A stretch of DNA of 64,000 nucleotides from Sphingomonas sp. JUb134 (GCF_004341505.2 NZ_SLYP02000001.1:3186501-3250500); one strand, 5' to 3'. Positions 17,145 to 27,216 are shown, numbered from the stretch's first letter. Made by a program: numbers and translations. Notes: generated from the letters alone by a model not told the origin.

Positions 17145-17807
17145 ATGACCGATCCGCTCATTCTCGCCGTCCCCAAGGGGCGCATCCTCGAAGAGGCGCT
17201 GCCGCTGCTGGCGGCCGTCGGCATCGTGCCGGAACCCGCCTTTTCCGACGAGGGCAGCCGCGCGCTGCGCTTCCGCACCAACACGCCCGCCGTGGACCTG
17301 ATCCGCGTGCGCGCGTTCGACGTCGCGACCTTCGTCGCGCACGGTGCCGCCCAGCTCGGCATCGTCGGCTCCGACGTGCTCGCCGAATTCGAATATTCGG
17401 AGCTCTACGCGCCCGTCGACCTGGGCATCGGCCATTGCCGCATCTCGGTCGCCGAGCCCGCCGGCATGGCCGAGCACGACGATCCGCGCGGCTGGAGCCA
17501 TGTGCGCGTCGCCACCAAATACCCGCACGTCACCCGCCAGCATTTCGCCCGCCGCGGCGTGCAGGCGGAGTGCGTGAAGTTGAACGGCGCGATGGAGCTC
17601 GCCCCCGTGCTCGGCCTCGCGCCGCGCATTGTCGACCTCGTCTCCTCCGGCCGTACGCTCAAGGAAAACGGCCTGGTCGAGGTCGAGGTGATTGCCGAGG
17701 TCAGCTCGCGCCTCGTCGCCAACCGCGCCGCCTTCAAGACCCGGCCGGACGTGGTGCCGCTGGTGGACGCGTTCCGCCGTGCGGTGATGGAGAAGACCGC
17801 ATGCTGA
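17145..17807 (+). CDS. hisG: ATP phosphoribosyltransferase (short form)
   Basis: Catalyses the first step of histidine synthesis, joining ATP and PRPP. The 220-residue length is the short HisG_S form, which lacks the regulatory C-terminal domain and in other organisms needs HisZ; hisZ is not in the window. Visible motifs include V-P-K-G-R-I near the N-terminus, G-I-V-G-S-D-V-L and the PRPP-binding region [11 protein letters not shown] chose ATG 17145 over a start 39 bases upstream because I-L-A-V-P-K-G-R is the usual N-terminus. hisD overlaps by seven bases. Confidence 0.95.
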   Translation: MTDPLILAVPKGRILEEALPLLAAVGIVPEPAFSDEGSRALRFRTNTPAVDLIRVRAFDVATFVAHGAAQLGIVGSDVLAEFEYSELYAPVDLGIGHCRISVAEPAGMAEHDDPRGWSHVRVATKYPHVTRQHFARRGVQAECVKLNGAMELAPVLGLAPRIVDLVSSGRTLKENGLVEVEVIAEVSSRLVANRAAFKTRPDVVPLVDAFRRAVMEKTAC

Positions 17808-19087
17808 GGCTCGACTTCACCGACCTCGATTTCGAGCGCGGCTTCGCCGAGCTCGTCGACGCCCGCCGCGAGGCCGACGCCGATGTCGCCCGCGACGTGC
17901 GCGCGATCCTCGCCGCCGTGCGCGACGAGGGGGATGCCGCGCTCGCCGCCTTCACCCGCCGCTTCGACCGCCACGATCCGGAGGAGACTGGCTGGCGCAT
18001 CGAGCAGGCCGATTGCATCGCCGCGCTCGAAGGGCTCGCCCCCGATCTGCGCGCCGCGCTCGAACTCGCCCACGACCGCATCGTCGCCTACCACGCCAAG
18101 CAGCGCCCCGCCGACAGCGACCAGGTCGACGACGCGGGCGTCCGCCTGGGTGCCCGCTGGCGCGCCGTTCAGGCGGCCGGCGTCTATGTGCCGGGCGGCC
18201 GCGCCGCCTACCCGTCCTCGGTCCTCATGAACGCGGTCCCCGCCAAGGTCGCAGGCGTCGAGCGGCTGGTGATGGTGACGCCGACCCCCGATGGCGTGGT
18301 CAACCCGCTCGTCCTCGCCGCCGCCGCGCTCGCGGGCGTGGACGAGGTGTGGCGCATCGGCGGCGCGCAGGCGATCGCCGCGCTCGCCTATGGCACCGAA
18401 CGCATCAAGCCGGTCGACGTCGTCACCGGCCCCGGCAATGCCTGGGTCGCGGAGGCCAAGCGCCAGCTCTACGGCGTCGTCGGCATCGACATGGTCGCAG
18501 GCCCGTCGGAGATCGTCGTGGTGGCAGACGGCGCCAACGATCCCGAATGGATCGCCGCCGACCTGCTCAGCCAGGCCGAGCACGATCCCACCAGCCAGTC
18601 GATCCTGTTCACCGATGACGCGCTGTTCGCCGATGCCGTGGCCGAGGCGGTCGATCGCCAGATCGCGACCCTCGCCACCAAAGCGGTCGCCCGCGACAGC
18701 TGGGACGCGAACGGCGCGATCGTGCTCGTCGAACGCCTCGACCAGGCGATGCCGCTGGTCGATCGCCTCGCGCCCGAGCATCTCGAGCTTGCCGTCGACG
18801 ATCCCGAGCCGCTGTTCGACCGTGTGCGCAACGCCGGCTCCGTCTTCCTCGGCCGCCACACGCCCGAGGCGGTCGGCGACTATGTGGCGGGCCCCAACCA
18901 TGTGCTGCCCACCGGCCGCCGCGCACGCTTCGCGTCGGGCCTGTCGGTGCTCGATTACATGAAGCGCACCAGCTTCTTGGGCTTGGATGCCGCGGCACTT
19001 GGGCGTATCGGCCCGGCCGCAGTCACGCTGGCCGAGGCGGAGGGGCTTCCCGCCCACGCCCGCTCGGTCGCGATCCGCCTTTCCTGA
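17801..19087 (+). CDS. hisD: Histidinol dehydrogenase
   Basis: Performs the last two oxidations of histidine synthesis using NAD+ and zinc. The 428-residue product is full length, with [33 protein letters not shown] and the zinc/catalytic region L-S-Q-A-E-H-D-P and A-P-E-H-L-E-L. Start ATG 17801 lies inside the end of hisG (ATGCTGA), so the pair is coupled. Further his genes are not seen. Confidence 0.96.
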   Translation: MLRLDFTDLDFERGFAELVDARREADADVARDVRAILAAVRDEGDAALAAFTRRFDRHDPEETGWRIEQADCIAALEGLAPDLRAALELAHDRIVAYHAKQRPADSDQVDDAGVRLGARWRAVQAAGVYVPGGRAAYPSSVLMNAVPAKVAGVERLVMVTPTPDGVVNPLVLAAAALAGVDEVWRIGGAQAIAALAYGTERIKPVDVVTGPGNAWVAEAKRQLYGVVGIDMVAGPSEIVVVADGANDPEWIAADLLSQAEHDPTSQSILFTDDALFADAVAEAVDRQIATLATKAVARDSWDANGAIVLVERLDQAMPLVDRLAPEHLELAVDDPEPLFDRVRNAGSVFLGRHTPEAVGDYVAGPNHVLPTGRRARFASGLSVLDYMKRTSFLGLDAAALGRIGPAAVTLAEAEGLPAHARSVAIRLS

Positions 19088-19128
19088 ACTTTCCCGCCGG
19101 CGCGCGCATTCTCCTTGCGCCCCGGCCA

Positions 19129-19644
19129 ATGGACGACCTGATCATGACCACGCCCAACCCCCGCCCCCGTGCGCTCCGCCAGGCCCGCGCCGCCGCCCGC
19201 CTCGCTGCCGTCCAGGCGCTCTACCAGCAGGAGATGGAGGGCACGCCGATCCCGACGCTGCTCCACGAGTTCCACCAGCACCGGCTGGGCGCGACCATCG
19301 AGGGCGTGGAATATGCCGAGGCGGACATCGCCTTCTTCGACGACGTGGTGCGCGGCGTCGATGCGCGCCGCGAGGAGATCGACCGCGCCATCACCGCCAA
19401 GCTTTCCGAAGGCTGGTCGCTCGACCGCCTCGACAAGCCGATGCGCCAGATCCTGCGCGCCGGCACCTATGAGCTGATCGCCCGCGTCGACGTGCCCGCC
19501 GCCGCCGTCATCAGCGAGTATATCGACGTCGCCGACGCCTTTTACGACCGCCGCGAGAAGGGGTTCGTCAACGGCCTGCTCGACGGCGTCGCCAAGACCG
19601 TGCGCGGCGGCTCGACCACCCCGGCGGACGCGCCGGAGGCGTGA
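19129..19644 (+). CDS. nusB: Transcription antitermination factor NusB
   Basis: RNA-binding factor that joins the antitermination complex on rRNA operons. The all-helical 171-residue protein has A-A-R-L-A-A-V-Q-A-L-Y-Q-Q-E-M near the N-terminus, R-Q-I-L-R-A-G-T-Y-E-L in the middle and the signature I-S-E-Y-I-D-V-A-D-A-F, K-G-F-V-N-G-L-L-D. An ATG at 19144 is an alternative start five codons in. Followed by thiL, as in many alphaproteobacteria. Confidence 0.95.
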   Translation: MDDLIMTTPNPRPRALRQARAAARLAAVQALYQQEMEGTPIPTLLHEFHQHRLGATIEGVEYAEADIAFFDDVVRGVDARREEIDRAITAKLSEGWSLDRLDKPMRQILRAGTYELIARVDVPAAAVISEYIDVADAFYDRREKGFVNGLLDGVAKTVRGGSTTPADAPEA

Positions 19645-19675
19645 CGCGCCGCCCCGCCTGGGGCACAACCACCAC

Positions 19676-20593
19676 ATGACCGAGGCCGAGTTCCTGGAGG
19701 CGCTGCGCGCGCTGCCGCTCCACCCCGCCGCGCGCGGGCTCACGGACGACGCGGCGGTGCTGCCCGCCGGGACCACCCCCGCCACCGTCCTCACCAGCGA
19801 CCTGCTGGTGGAGGGCGTGCATTTCCTGCCCGACGATCCCGCCGACACCGTCGCCTGGAAGCTGCTCGCGACCAACCTCTCGGACCTCGCCGCCAAGGGG
19901 GCGAGGCCGGTCGGCGTGCTGCTCGGCTATCCGCTCGGCGACGACGCCTGGGACCGCACGTTCCTCGCCGGCCTCGCGGTCGCGCTGATTCAATTCGATT
20001 GCGCACTGCTCGGCGGCGACACGGTCCGCCAGCCCACCGGCAGCCCCCGCTTCCTGTCGCTCACCGCGATCGGCCACAGCGAGGCAACGCCAGCCCGGGA
20101 CGGCGCGCGGGCAGGCGACGCCTTGTGGGTCACCGGCACGATCGGCGACGCCGGTGCCGGCCTCGCCATCGCCCGCGGCGCCGAAGGCCCGCCGGCGCTG
20201 CTCGACCGCTACCGCCGCCCCACCCCGCGCCTGGCGGAAGGCCGCACGCTCGCACCGGTGGTGCACGCCATGATGGACGTATCCGACGGCCTCCTGCTCG
20301 ACGCCAGCCGCATGGCCGCCGCCAGCGGCTTGGGCGTCGCGATCGACCTCGCCGACGTACCCCGCTCCGCCGACCTCCTCCGCCACGCCGGCGACTCCCC
20401 CGCCGCCCGCCTCGCCGCCGCGACTGCGGGTGACGATTACGAGCTGCTGTTCGCGCTTCCGGCCGGCGTCACGCCGCCGGTACCTGCCACCCAGGTGGGG
20501 CGCTTCCACGCCGAGCCCGGCCTCGTCCTCACCGACAACGGCGCCCCCATCCCGCTTCCAGCGCGGCTCGGCTTTCAACACCACGGCGGATAG
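19676..20593 (+). CDS. thiL: Thiamine-monophosphate kinase
   Basis: Phosphorylates thiamine monophosphate to the diphosphate cofactor. The 305-residue protein has the ThiL/PurM fold: D-D-A-A-V at the N-terminus, the metal/ATP site T-S-D-L-L-V-E-G-V-H-F, N-L-S-D-L-A-A-K-G, G-G-D-T and M-D-V-S-D-G-L. It follows nusB after 31 bases. A repeat-rich gap follows before hppA. Confidence 0.95.
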   Translation: MTEAEFLEALRALPLHPAARGLTDDAAVLPAGTTPATVLTSDLLVEGVHFLPDDPADTVAWKLLATNLSDLAAKGARPVGVLLGYPLGDDAWDRTFLAGLAVALIQFDCALLGGDTVRQPTGSPRFLSLTAIGHSEATPARDGARAGDALWVTGTIGDAGAGLAIARGAEGPPALLDRYRRPTPRLAEGRTLAPVVHAMMDVSDGLLLDASRMAAASGLGVAIDLADVPRSADLLRHAGDSPAARLAAATAGDDYELLFALPAGVTPPVPATQVGRFHAEPGLVLTDNGAPIPLPARLGFQHHGG

Positions 20594-20612
20594 GCAAGGC
20601 CTACCCCCGAAC

Positions 20613-20716
20613 CCCGTACCCCAGCGAAGGCCGGGATCCAATTGCGACGCACTAGGTAACGGTACGCACCTTCGCTCCCGTCCCCCAACTGGCCCCGGCC
20701 TTCGCCGGGGTACGGG
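20613..20716. repeat. REP-like inverted repeat
   Basis: Arms at 20613-20635 and 20694-20716 (about 23 bases, one mismatch) contain CCCGTACCCC(A/G)GCGAAGG, around a 58-base spacer. This type of palindromic, GC-rich intergenic repeat is common in sphingomonad genomes. It may end thiL transcription but has no T-run. Confidence 0.6.
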
Positions 20717-20760
20717 ATTGCCTACGGATCGGCTTGCCCCATCACGGCGGCTAGAGCGAG

Positions 20761-21030
20761 AACCGTTCGTGCTGAGTAGGGGCTGAGCTTGTCGAAGCCC
20801 CGTATCGAAGCACCGCCGGGTCCTTCGATACGCCATTTCGACTTCGCTCAATGGCACCTCAGAATGAACGGGCATCCGCAGCGTCGTCACCGCCCCGCGA
20901 GGTCGGACATCCCCGTTCGTTTCGAGGAGCCGTCGAGCTTGTCGAGACGGCGTCTCGAGAAACCGGCCGCGGCTCTCTCGACACGGGCTCTCGACGGAGC
21001 TCGATCCCTGCTCAAGACAAACGGAAGGAG
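20761..21030. repeat. Second group of intergenic repeats
   Basis: Contains GAGCTTGTCGAAG (20786-) and an imperfect cousin GTCGAGCTTGTCGAGAC near 20931, plus the inverted pair GTATCGAAG (20802-20810) and CTTCGATAC (20823-20831). The CTTGTCGAA core is a familiar sphingomonad dispersed repeat. Frames open across this stretch (for example 20789-21133) look like translations of the repeat, not genes. The whole gap 20594-21176 holds no gene I can support. Confidence 0.5.
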
Positions 21031-21176
21031 AAGCGCGCGGAAGGAGAGGCGCGTGCGGTCGGCGGCGCTGTTCCCTCACCCGAACGCCCTTGTGCTCCCG
21101 CCGCATCGGCATATGCTCGCGCCGATGGGTTAGACCCGACGCGCGAACGCCGGGCCACCTCGGACAGGAGGGGCAA

Positions 21177-23339
21177 GTGACGATCGTCTATTTCGCCATG
21201 GCATGCGGCGTCCTCGCCGTTCTCTACGGAGTCTTCACGGGCATGCAGGTGCTGCGCGCCTCCCCCGGCGACGCCCGGATGCAGGCGATCGCCGCCGCCA
21301 TCCAGGAGGGCGCCGGCGCCTATCTCGGGCGCCAGTATCGCGCGGTCGCCGTCGTCGGCGTGCTCGTCGCCATCCTCCTCGTGCCAACCGTCAGCCTGCT
21401 CTCCGCGGGCGGCTTCGTCCTCGGCGCGCTGCTGTCGGGCGCGGCCGGCTATGTCGGCATGACCATTTCCGTCCGCGCCAACGTCCGCACCGCAGAAGCA
21501 TCGCGCCGCTCGCTCCAGGCCGGCCTCACTCTCGCCTTTCGATCGGGCGCCATCACCGGCATGCTGGTCGCAGGGCTCGGCCTGCTCGCGATCGCCGGCC
21601 TCTTCTGGTATCTCGTCTCCGTCGCCGGCCATGCCCCCAACGATCGCGAAGTGGTCGAGGCGCTCACCGCGCTCGCCTTCGGCGCCTCGCTCATCTCCAT
21701 CTTCGCCCGGCTGGGCGGCGGCATCTTCACCAAGGCCGCCGACGTCGGCGCCGACCTGGTCGGCAAGGTCGAGGCCGGCATCCCGGAGGACGATCCCCGC
21801 AACCCCGCCGTGATCGCGGACAACGTCGGCGACAATGTCGGCGACTGCGCCGGCATGGCCGCCGACCTGTTCGAAACCTATGTCGTCACCTTGGGCCTCA
21901 CCATGGTATCGATCGCGCTGCTGGTGCAGGCGTCCTCCGCCGAGTTGCTCGCGCTGATGGCGCTGCCGCTGGTGGTGGGCGGCGCCTGCATCCTCGCCTC
22001 GATTGCCGGCACCTACATGGTCCGGCTCGGCCGCACCGGCTCGATCATGGGCGCGCTCTACAAGGGGCTGTGGACCACGATCGTGCTCGCGGTCCCGCTC
22101 ATCTATCTCGCCTGCCGCTGGACGCTCGGCGACCTCGACCAGGTGATCGGCGGCGCCGGCTTCCTCGATCCCCTCGACGATGCGCTGACGGTCGAAGGCG
22201 CGCTCGGCACCGCCGCCACCGCGTCCACCCATTTCACCGGCATGGACCTGTTCTGGTGCATGATGATCGGCCTGGGCGTCACCGCGCTGCTGGTGTGGAT
22301 CACCGAATATTACACCGGCACCCGCTATCGCCCGGTCCGCTCGATCGCGCGCGCGTCGGCCACCGGCCACGGCACCAACGTCATCCAGGGCCTCGCCATC
22401 GGGCTGGAGTCCACCGCCCTCCCCACGCTGGTGATCGTCGTCGCGGTGATCGCATCCTACCAACTCGCCGGCATCATCGGCGTTGCCTTTGCCGCCACCG
22501 CGCTGCTGGCACTCGCGGGCATGGTCGTGGCGCTCGACGCCTATGGACCCGTCACCGACAACGCCGGCGGCATCGCCGAGATGGCGGGCCTGCCGGACGA
22601 CGTCCGCCAGCGTACCGATGCGCTGGACGCGGTCGGCAACACCACCAAGGCGGTCACCAAGGGCTATGCGATCGGCTCCGCAGCGCTCGCCGCCCTCGTC
22701 CTGTTCGGCGCCTACACCACCGACCTCAACCGCTTCTTCCCCAACCTCGCCGTCGATTTCTCGCTATCCAACCCGTACGTCATCGTCGGGCTGCTGCTCG
22801 GCGCGCTGCTCCCCTACCTCTTCGGCGCGTTCGGCATGACCGCGGTCGGCCGCGCGGCGGGATCGGTGGTGGAGGACGTCCGCCGCCAGTTCCGCGACGA
22901 TCCCGGCATCATGGCCGGCACCAGCCGCCCCAACTACGCCCACACCGTCGACATCGTCACCCGCGCCGCCATTCGCGAGATGATCGTCCCCTCGCTGCTG
23001 CCGGTCCTGTCCCCGATCCTCGTCTATTTCGTCATCGCCGCGGTCGCCGGCCGGGCGCAGGGCTTCGCCGCCCTCGGCGCGATGCTGCTCGGCGTCATCG
23101 TCTCCGGCCTGTTCGTGGCCATCTCGATGACCTCGGGCGGCGGCGCCTGGGACAATGCCAAGAAATACATCGAGGACGGCAACTACGGCGGCAAGGGATC
23201 GGAAGCGCACATGGCCGCCGTCACTGGCGACACGGTGGGCGATCCCTACAAGGACACCGCCGGCCCGGCCGTGAACCCGATGATCAAGATCACCAACATC
23301 GTCGCGCTGCTGCTGCTCGCCGCCCTCGCCGGCACCTGA
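21177..23339 (+). CDS. hppA: Membrane-bound proton-translocating pyrophosphatase
   Basis: Pumps protons across the membrane using pyrophosphate. The 720-residue protein has about 16 transmembrane helices and the catalytic [11 protein letters not shown] starting at residue 189, followed by [15 protein letters not shown] has Lys at residue 491, which in this family marks the K+-independent type (the K+-dependent type has Ala). The start is GTG 21177, six bases after an AGGAGG site; a start at 21090 would add a non-hydrophobic tail. Common in alphaproteobacteria between thiL and infA. Confidence 0.96.
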   Translation: MTIVYFAMACGVLAVLYGVFTGMQVLRASPGDARMQAIAAAIQEGAGAYLGRQYRAVAVVGVLVAILLVPTVSLLSAGGFVLGALLSGAAGYVGMTISVRANVRTAEASRRSLQAGLTLAFRSGAITGMLVAGLGLLAIAGLFWYLVSVAGHAPNDREVVEALTALAFGASLISIFARLGGGIFTKAADVGADLVGKVEAGIPEDDPRNPAVIADNVGDNVGDCAGMAADLFETYVVTLGLTMVSIALLVQASSAELLALMALPLVVGGACILASIAGTYMVRLGRTGSIMGALYKGLWTTIVLAVPLIYLACRWTLGDLDQVIGGAGFLDPLDDALTVEGALGTAATASTHFTGMDLFWCMMIGLGVTALLVWITEYYTGTRYRPVRSIARASATGHGTNVIQGLAIGLESTALPTLVIVVAVIASYQLAGIIGVAFAATALLALAGMVVALDAYGPVTDNAGGIAEMAGLPDDVRQRTDALDAVGNTTKAVTKGYAIGSAALAALVLFGAYTTDLNRFFPNLAVDFSLSNPYVIVGLLLGALLPYLFGAFGMTAVGRAAGSVVEDVRRQFRDDPGIMAGTSRPNYAHTVDIVTRAAIREMIVPSLLPVLSPILVYFVIAAVAGRAQGFAALGAMLLGVIVSGLFVAISMTSGGGAWDNAKKYIEDGNYGGKGSEAHMAAVTGDTVGDPYKDTAGPAVNPMIKITNIVALLLLAALAGT

Positions 23340-23489
23340 GGCGCGCCCGCGCTGCGTGGACTTTGGGCAACAGCCTCCCCATATCGGGCGCATCGGATGT
23401 GCGGCGGCCCGTGCGGGAACCGCGTCCGCCTTTCCTTTTGGCGGCGCCCGGAGTAAGGCACCGCGACTTTTCAGCCCTGCGAGGATTTT

Positions 23490-23708
23490 TTGGCAAAAGA
23501 AGAACTTCTGGAAATGCGCGGTCAGGTGGTGGAGCTTCTGCCCAACGCCATGTTCCGCGTCCGGCTTGAGAACGACCATGAGATTCTCGGCCACACTGCC
23601 GGCAAGATGCGCAAGAACCGCATCCGCGTGCTGGTCGGCGACGAGGTACTCGTCGAGCTGACCCCGTACGACCTGACCAAGGGTCGTATCACCTACCGCT
23701 TCAAATAA
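23490..23708 (+). CDS. infA: Translation initiation factor IF-1
   Basis: The 72-residue S1/OB-fold protein is full length and starts from TTG, with residues [10 protein letters not shown] and the typical [17 protein letters not shown]. It helps position initiator tRNA on the 30S subunit. maf follows after 10 bases. Confidence 0.96.
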   Translation: MAKEELLEMRGQVVELLPNAMFRVRLENDHEILGHTAGKMRKNRIRVLVGDEVLVELTPYDLTKGRITYRFK

Positions 23709-23718
23709 GGCCCGAGCC

Positions 23719-24288
23719 ATGCGGCTCGTCCTTGCCAGCACCTCCCCGCGCCGCCGCGAGCTGCTGGCGCGACTCGGCGTCGTGCCCGATCGCATCGTCG
23801 GTCCGGAGATCGACGAGGCGCCGCGCCCCGGCGAACTGCCGCGCCCCTATGCGCTGCGGCTGGCCGAGGAAAAGGCGCGCGCCGTCGCCCGCGAGCCGGA
23901 CGAGATCGTCGTTGCCGGCGACACCACCATCGGCGTCGGCCGCCGCATCCTCAACAAGCCTGCCGACGAAGCCGATCATCGCGCGATGCTCGGCCTGCTG
24001 TCCGGCCGCCGACACCATTGCCTGTCTGCCGTGTGCGTGATCGGGCTCGACGGCAAGGCGCGCGTGCGCGTCACCGACTCCGTCGTCGCCTTCAAGCGGC
24101 TCACCGACGACGAGATCGACTGGTATCTCCGCTCGGGCGAGGGTGAGGGCAAGGCCGGCGGCTATGCCATCCAGGGCCGCGCCGAAAGCTTCGTGCGCTT
24201 CCTGTCGGGCAGCCACTCCGGCGTCGTCGGCCTGCCGCTGTTCGACACCCGCGCGCTGCTGGAATCCAGCGGCTACCGCTTCGCCTGA
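23719..24288 (+). CDS. maf: Maf family nucleotide pyrophosphatase
   Basis: Maf proteins hydrolyse dTTP/UTP or modified nucleotides to the monophosphates. The 189-residue product has the nucleotide-binding L-A-S-T-S-P-R-R-R-E-L-L and the catalytic V-A-G-D-T-T-I-G and G-Y-A-I-Q-G-R-A motifs. Here the motif reads G-D-T-T rather than the commoner A-D-T-V. It lies between infA and the RNase E/G-type gene, the usual alphaproteobacterial order. Confidence 0.94.
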   Translation: MRLVLASTSPRRRELLARLGVVPDRIVGPEIDEAPRPGELPRPYALRLAEEKARAVAREPDEIVVAGDTTIGVGRRILNKPADEADHRAMLGLLSGRRHHCLSAVCVIGLDGKARVRVTDSVVAFKRLTDDEIDWYLRSGEGEGKAGGYAIQGRAESFVRFLSGSHSGVVGLPLFDTRALLESSGYRFA

Positions 24289-24292
24289 CGCA

Positions 24293-25276
24293 ATGCCGCG
24301 CTGGATCGTCGAGCGCGGGATCGGCGAGACCCGCGCTGCACTGGTCGACGAAAACGCCATCCTCGAAGCCTGTATCGAGCCCGACGATAGCCTGCGTGCC
24401 GGCACGGTGCTGGCGGCCCGCCTCGCCAAGCGACTGACCCAGCGCAACGAAGGCGTCGTCGTGTGGGACGGCGGCGAGGCGATGCTCGCTCCCCTGCCCC
24501 GTGCAACGCCCGAGGGCACCACGCTGCTGGTCGAGATCACCCGCCCCCCGCTCTCCGAACCCGGCAAGCCCAAGCGCGCCCGCGCCCGCCCGGCAGCCGA
24601 AGACGCACAGCCCGGCCCCGGCCCCGACCTCCTCCAACGCCTCCCCGACGCCCAGCTGCTCGGCCGCTTCGACACGGATCTGTTGGAGGACGCCGGCTGG
24701 TCCACGCTGCTGGAGGAAGCCGTCACCGGCCACGTGGCGTTTGTGACCGGCAGCCTCACCTTCTCGCTTACCCCGGCGATGACGCTGATCGACGTCGACG
24801 GTGAGCAGGCGCCCGCCGCGCTCGCGGTCGCCGGCGCCGCCGCCGCGGCCCAGGCGATCCGCCGCCTCGACATCGGCGGCTCGATCGGCATCGACCTGCC
24901 CGACGCCGGCGACAAGACCGCGCGCCAGGCCGCCGCCGCCGCCATCGACGCTGCCTTGCCCCAGCCGTTCGAGCGCACCGCCGTCAACGGCTTCGGCTTC
25001 GTTCAGATCGTCCGCCGCCGCGCCCGCGTCTCCATCCCCGAGGTCTATGCGCACGACCCCGTCGCCGCCCACGCCCGCGCGCTGCTGCGTGTGGCCGAGC
25101 GCACCGGCGGCGCTGGCGAGCGCACGCTCACCGCGCACCCGGCGCTCATCGCCCATCTCGCCGCCCGCTCCGCCTGGCTGGCCGAGCTTGCAAACCGCAT
25201 CGGCGCGCCCGTCGCCTTGCGGGAGGACGCTGCCCTCGCCATATCCGCCGGCCATGTCCAAGCGCGCTTCCCGTGA
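24293..25276 (+). CDS. Short ribonuclease E/G family protein
   Basis: The 327-residue protein matches the catalytic core of RNase E/G but is much shorter than RNase G (near 490). It keeps the acidic metal site: T-L-I-D-V-D-G, then G-G-S-I-G-I-D-L-P, in positions matching the two catalytic Asp of RNase E. The S1-like RNA-binding region is reduced and the zinc-link Cys pair is absent. An Ala/Pro-rich linker lies near residues 95-115. ATG 24293 follows maf by four bases, and yacG begins inside its 3' end. Whether it is active is unclear. Confidence 0.8.
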   Translation: MPRWIVERGIGETRAALVDENAILEACIEPDDSLRAGTVLAARLAKRLTQRNEGVVVWDGGEAMLAPLPRATPEGTTLLVEITRPPLSEPGKPKRARARPAAEDAQPGPGPDLLQRLPDAQLLGRFDTDLLEDAGWSTLLEEAVTGHVAFVTGSLTFSLTPAMTLIDVDGEQAPAALAVAGAAAAAQAIRRLDIGGSIGIDLPDAGDKTARQAAAAAIDAALPQPFERTAVNGFGFVQIVRRRARVSIPEVYAHDPVAAHARALLRVAERTGGAGERTLTAHPALIAHLAARSAWLAELANRIGAPVALREDAALAISAGHVQARFP

Positions 25277-25454
25277 TGTCTGCGCGCTGTGCGGTGCTCC
25301 CGTGGCCGCGCAGCACGCCCCCTTCTGCAGCCAGGGCTGTCGCGACCGCGATCTGCTCAACTGGCTGGGCGAAGGCTATCGCCTGCCGGGCACCCAAGCG
25401 CCGTCTGAAAGAATTTCTGCGGGCGGGCTGGACAGCGACGAATCCGCCGACTAA
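25254..25454 (+). CDS. yacG: DNA gyrase inhibitor YacG (zinc protein)
   Basis: The 66-residue protein has the YacG zinc site C10-x-x-C13 and C25-x-x-x-C29, followed by R-D-R-D-L-L-N-W-L-G-E-G-Y. YacG binds GyrB and inhibits gyrase in E. coli. The start lies within the last codons of the RNase gene, and tRNA-Phe follows 31 bases after its stop. Confidence 0.93.
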   Translation: MSKRASRDVCALCGAPVAAQHAPFCSQGCRDRDLLNWLGEGYRLPGTQAPSERISAGGLDSDESAD

Positions 25455-25485
25455 CAGGCGCGCTCTGTCCGGTTCAGGACGGAAT

Positions 25486-25561
25486 GCCCGGGTAGCTCAG
25501 TTGGTAGAGCATGCGACTGAAAATCGCAGTGTCGGCGGTTCGACCCCGTCCCCGGGCACCA
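25486..25561 (+). tRNA. tRNA-Phe (GAA)
   Basis: A 76-base cloverleaf. Acceptor arms GCCCGGG and CCCGGGC pair, and CCA is encoded at 25559-25561. The anticodon stem TGCGA/TCGCA encloses CTGAAAA with anticodon GAA at 25519-25521, and GGTTCGACC forms the T arm. It sits behind yacG and may share its transcript. Confidence 0.97.
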
Positions 25562-25619
25562 CTTCCCACATCGCGATCCTTGCCCCAGGGCTGACGCCGT
25601 GGGGCGCGGACATGCCCGG

Positions 25620-26042
25620 TCATTGCGCCCTCCGCCAGGATTGAGTCTGGCACAGCTTCCAGACGCAACCGGTCAGCGCCAGCGTCCCGTCCGCCTGCAC
25701 TGCCAGGAAGGACTTGTAGGTGCGGCCGCTGCGCGGATCGTACACCTGCCCCTTCCACCGCGCCTTGTCCGGGGCAAAGCCGGTCAGGATCCGCAGGCTG
25801 CTCGTCGGGCGGTTCCGCAGGCTGGGATCCGGATTGTTGACGTCGGTCTTCGGCGCCTTCGGATCGGGCTTCAGGACCTTCACGATCGCGCCGCACAGCG
25901 CCGGCCCGCAGGGGGCGATTTCCACGATCGCCTGATTGCCCTCCGTCAGCCAGCGGCCGGCCGGACTGGTCGGGGCGGCCGGTGCCGCTGTCGCCAGCGG
26001 CAGCGTCACCGCAACAGCGGCGATGGCGAAGCGCGCGATCAT
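25620..26042 (-). CDS. DUF2147 exported protein
   Basis: The 140-residue protein has a signal peptide (cleavage near A-A-P-A-A, residues 20-24) and the DUF2147 lipocalin-like pattern: G-R-W-L-T-E-G-N-Q-A-I-V-E-I, C-G-A-I-V, K-G-Q-V-Y-D-P-R-S-G-R-T-Y and a late G-C-V-W-K-L-C. The family is periplasmic and may bind hydrophobic ligands. I start it at ATG 26042, which overlaps the P450 stop (ATGA), so it is coupled to that gene. Confidence 0.88.
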   Translation of the reverse strand: MIARFAIAAVAVTLPLATAAPAAPTSPAGRWLTEGNQAIVEIAPCGPALCGAIVKVLKPDPKAPKTDVNNPDPSLRNRPTSSLRILTGFAPDKARWKGQVYDPRSGRTYKSFLAVQADGTLALTGCVWKLCQTQSWRRAQ

Positions 26043-27202
26043 GCCGCTGCTCCTTCGCACACGAGCGTCGCACCGCGCAGTTCATAGCCTGCGATCAGCG
26101 CGTTCCAGCCGATGTCCGGCGTGCGTGCCAGCCGGATGCCGGGGACACGCAGCAGCCGATCGAGGAAGATCGCCGCCTCTTGCAGCGCGACCTGGGCTCC
26201 GGGGCAGCGATGCTCGCCGTCGCCAAACGCAAGCCCTGCGCGTCCAACCCGTTCGGCCGGGCTTCGGTCCGGATCGAGCCGATGCGGACAGCTTCCGACG
26301 GCCGCCGCATCGCCATTCGCACCCCGCACGTCCAGCGCGACGACCTCGCTCTCGGCCTCGGTCCTGCGAAACAACATGCCCACGACGGGTTCCAGGCGCA
26401 GGATTTCCTCCAGGATCGCGATCCGCGAGCCCTCGTCGCCCGCAAGGAAGCGGTCGCGCAGCGCATCGTCCTCCAGCAGGTGCCAGCCGGCCATGGTCAG
26501 GAACTCACGCGTGGTGATCATGCCCGCCGCACCATAGGTCAGGCATTCGGTCAGGATCTCGCGCTCCGAATAGCCCTCGTCCAGCAGGTGCGAGATCACG
26601 TCGTCGCGCCGCTGCACACGCCGCGCCGCGACCGCCGGCCGGACGTCACGCAGCAGGAAATTAAGCGCGCGCAGCTGCCCGCGTGCGAAGCCGAGGATCG
26701 TCGCCAGCCACGATCCACCCTGCGGCATGCCGGTCACCAGCGCGCCCAGCCGCTTCGCCATGCCGGCGCGTTCGCTGTCGGTCAGCCCGACGATTTCCGC
26801 CGCGATCGTCACCGCCATCTCCAGCCCGAGCGTGTCCAGATCGCCGCGTCCTGTCGCCCTGAGGCGCGCGACCAGTTCGTCGCTCGTGCGCTCCATCAGC
26901 GCGCGATAGGCGGTGGTGACCACTCGCGGCGCAAAGAAGCGCGCGGTCGCGCCGCGCTGGCGCCGGTGCTCCGCCCCGTGCTGGTAGAGGATCGGAGCGC
27001 GGGTGAGCGACACCTTGTTCACCAGGTCCGCCAGGAACCCGGCCTGCCGCGCGTCGGGATTGCGCAGCAGCCCGCGGGCTTCCGCGAAGTCACGCACGAC
27101 GCGCATCTGCACGCCGCCCTGTCCCGCCCGCGCGACAGCCGCCGACTTGCGGTCGTCTCGCGCCGACACGGGGCAGAAACCGGAGATCGCTTGATCGGTC
27201 AT
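26039..27202 (-). CDS. Cytochrome P450
   Basis: The 387-residue protein has the heme-binding motif F-G-D-G-E-H-R-C-P-G with axial Cys333 and the K-helix E-E-I-L-R. The I-helix segment G-A-A-G-M-I-T-T-R-E departs from the usual A-G-x-D/E-T because the acidic residue before Thr is Ile-Thr, so oxygen activation may differ. Substrate unknown. ATG 27202 is chosen over an upstream start at 27277, which would cover the divergent promoter. Divergent from a TetR regulator 23 bases away. Confidence 0.92.
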   Translation of the reverse strand: MTDQAISGFCPVSARDDRKSAAVARAGQGGVQMRVVRDFAEARGLLRNPDARQAGFLADLVNKVSLTRAPILYQHGAEHRRQRGATARFFAPRVVTTAYRALMERTSDELVARLRATGRGDLDTLGLEMAVTIAAEIVGLTDSERAGMAKRLGALVTGMPQGGSWLATILGFARGQLRALNFLLRDVRPAVAARRVQRRDDVISHLLDEGYSEREILTECLTYGAAGMITTREFLTMAGWHLLEDDALRDRFLAGDEGSRIAILEEILRLEPVVGMLFRRTEAESEVVALDVRGANGDAAAVGSCPHRLDPDRSPAERVGRAGLAFGDGEHRCPGAQVALQEAAIFLDRLLRVPGIRLARTPDIGWNALIAGYELRGATLVCEGAAA

Positions 27203-27216
27203 CTCGATACGCCTAG

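Noticed and set aside
19568..21112. Long open frame on the minus strand
   Set aside because: Antisense of nusB/thiL and the repeat gap; no domain or ribosome site.
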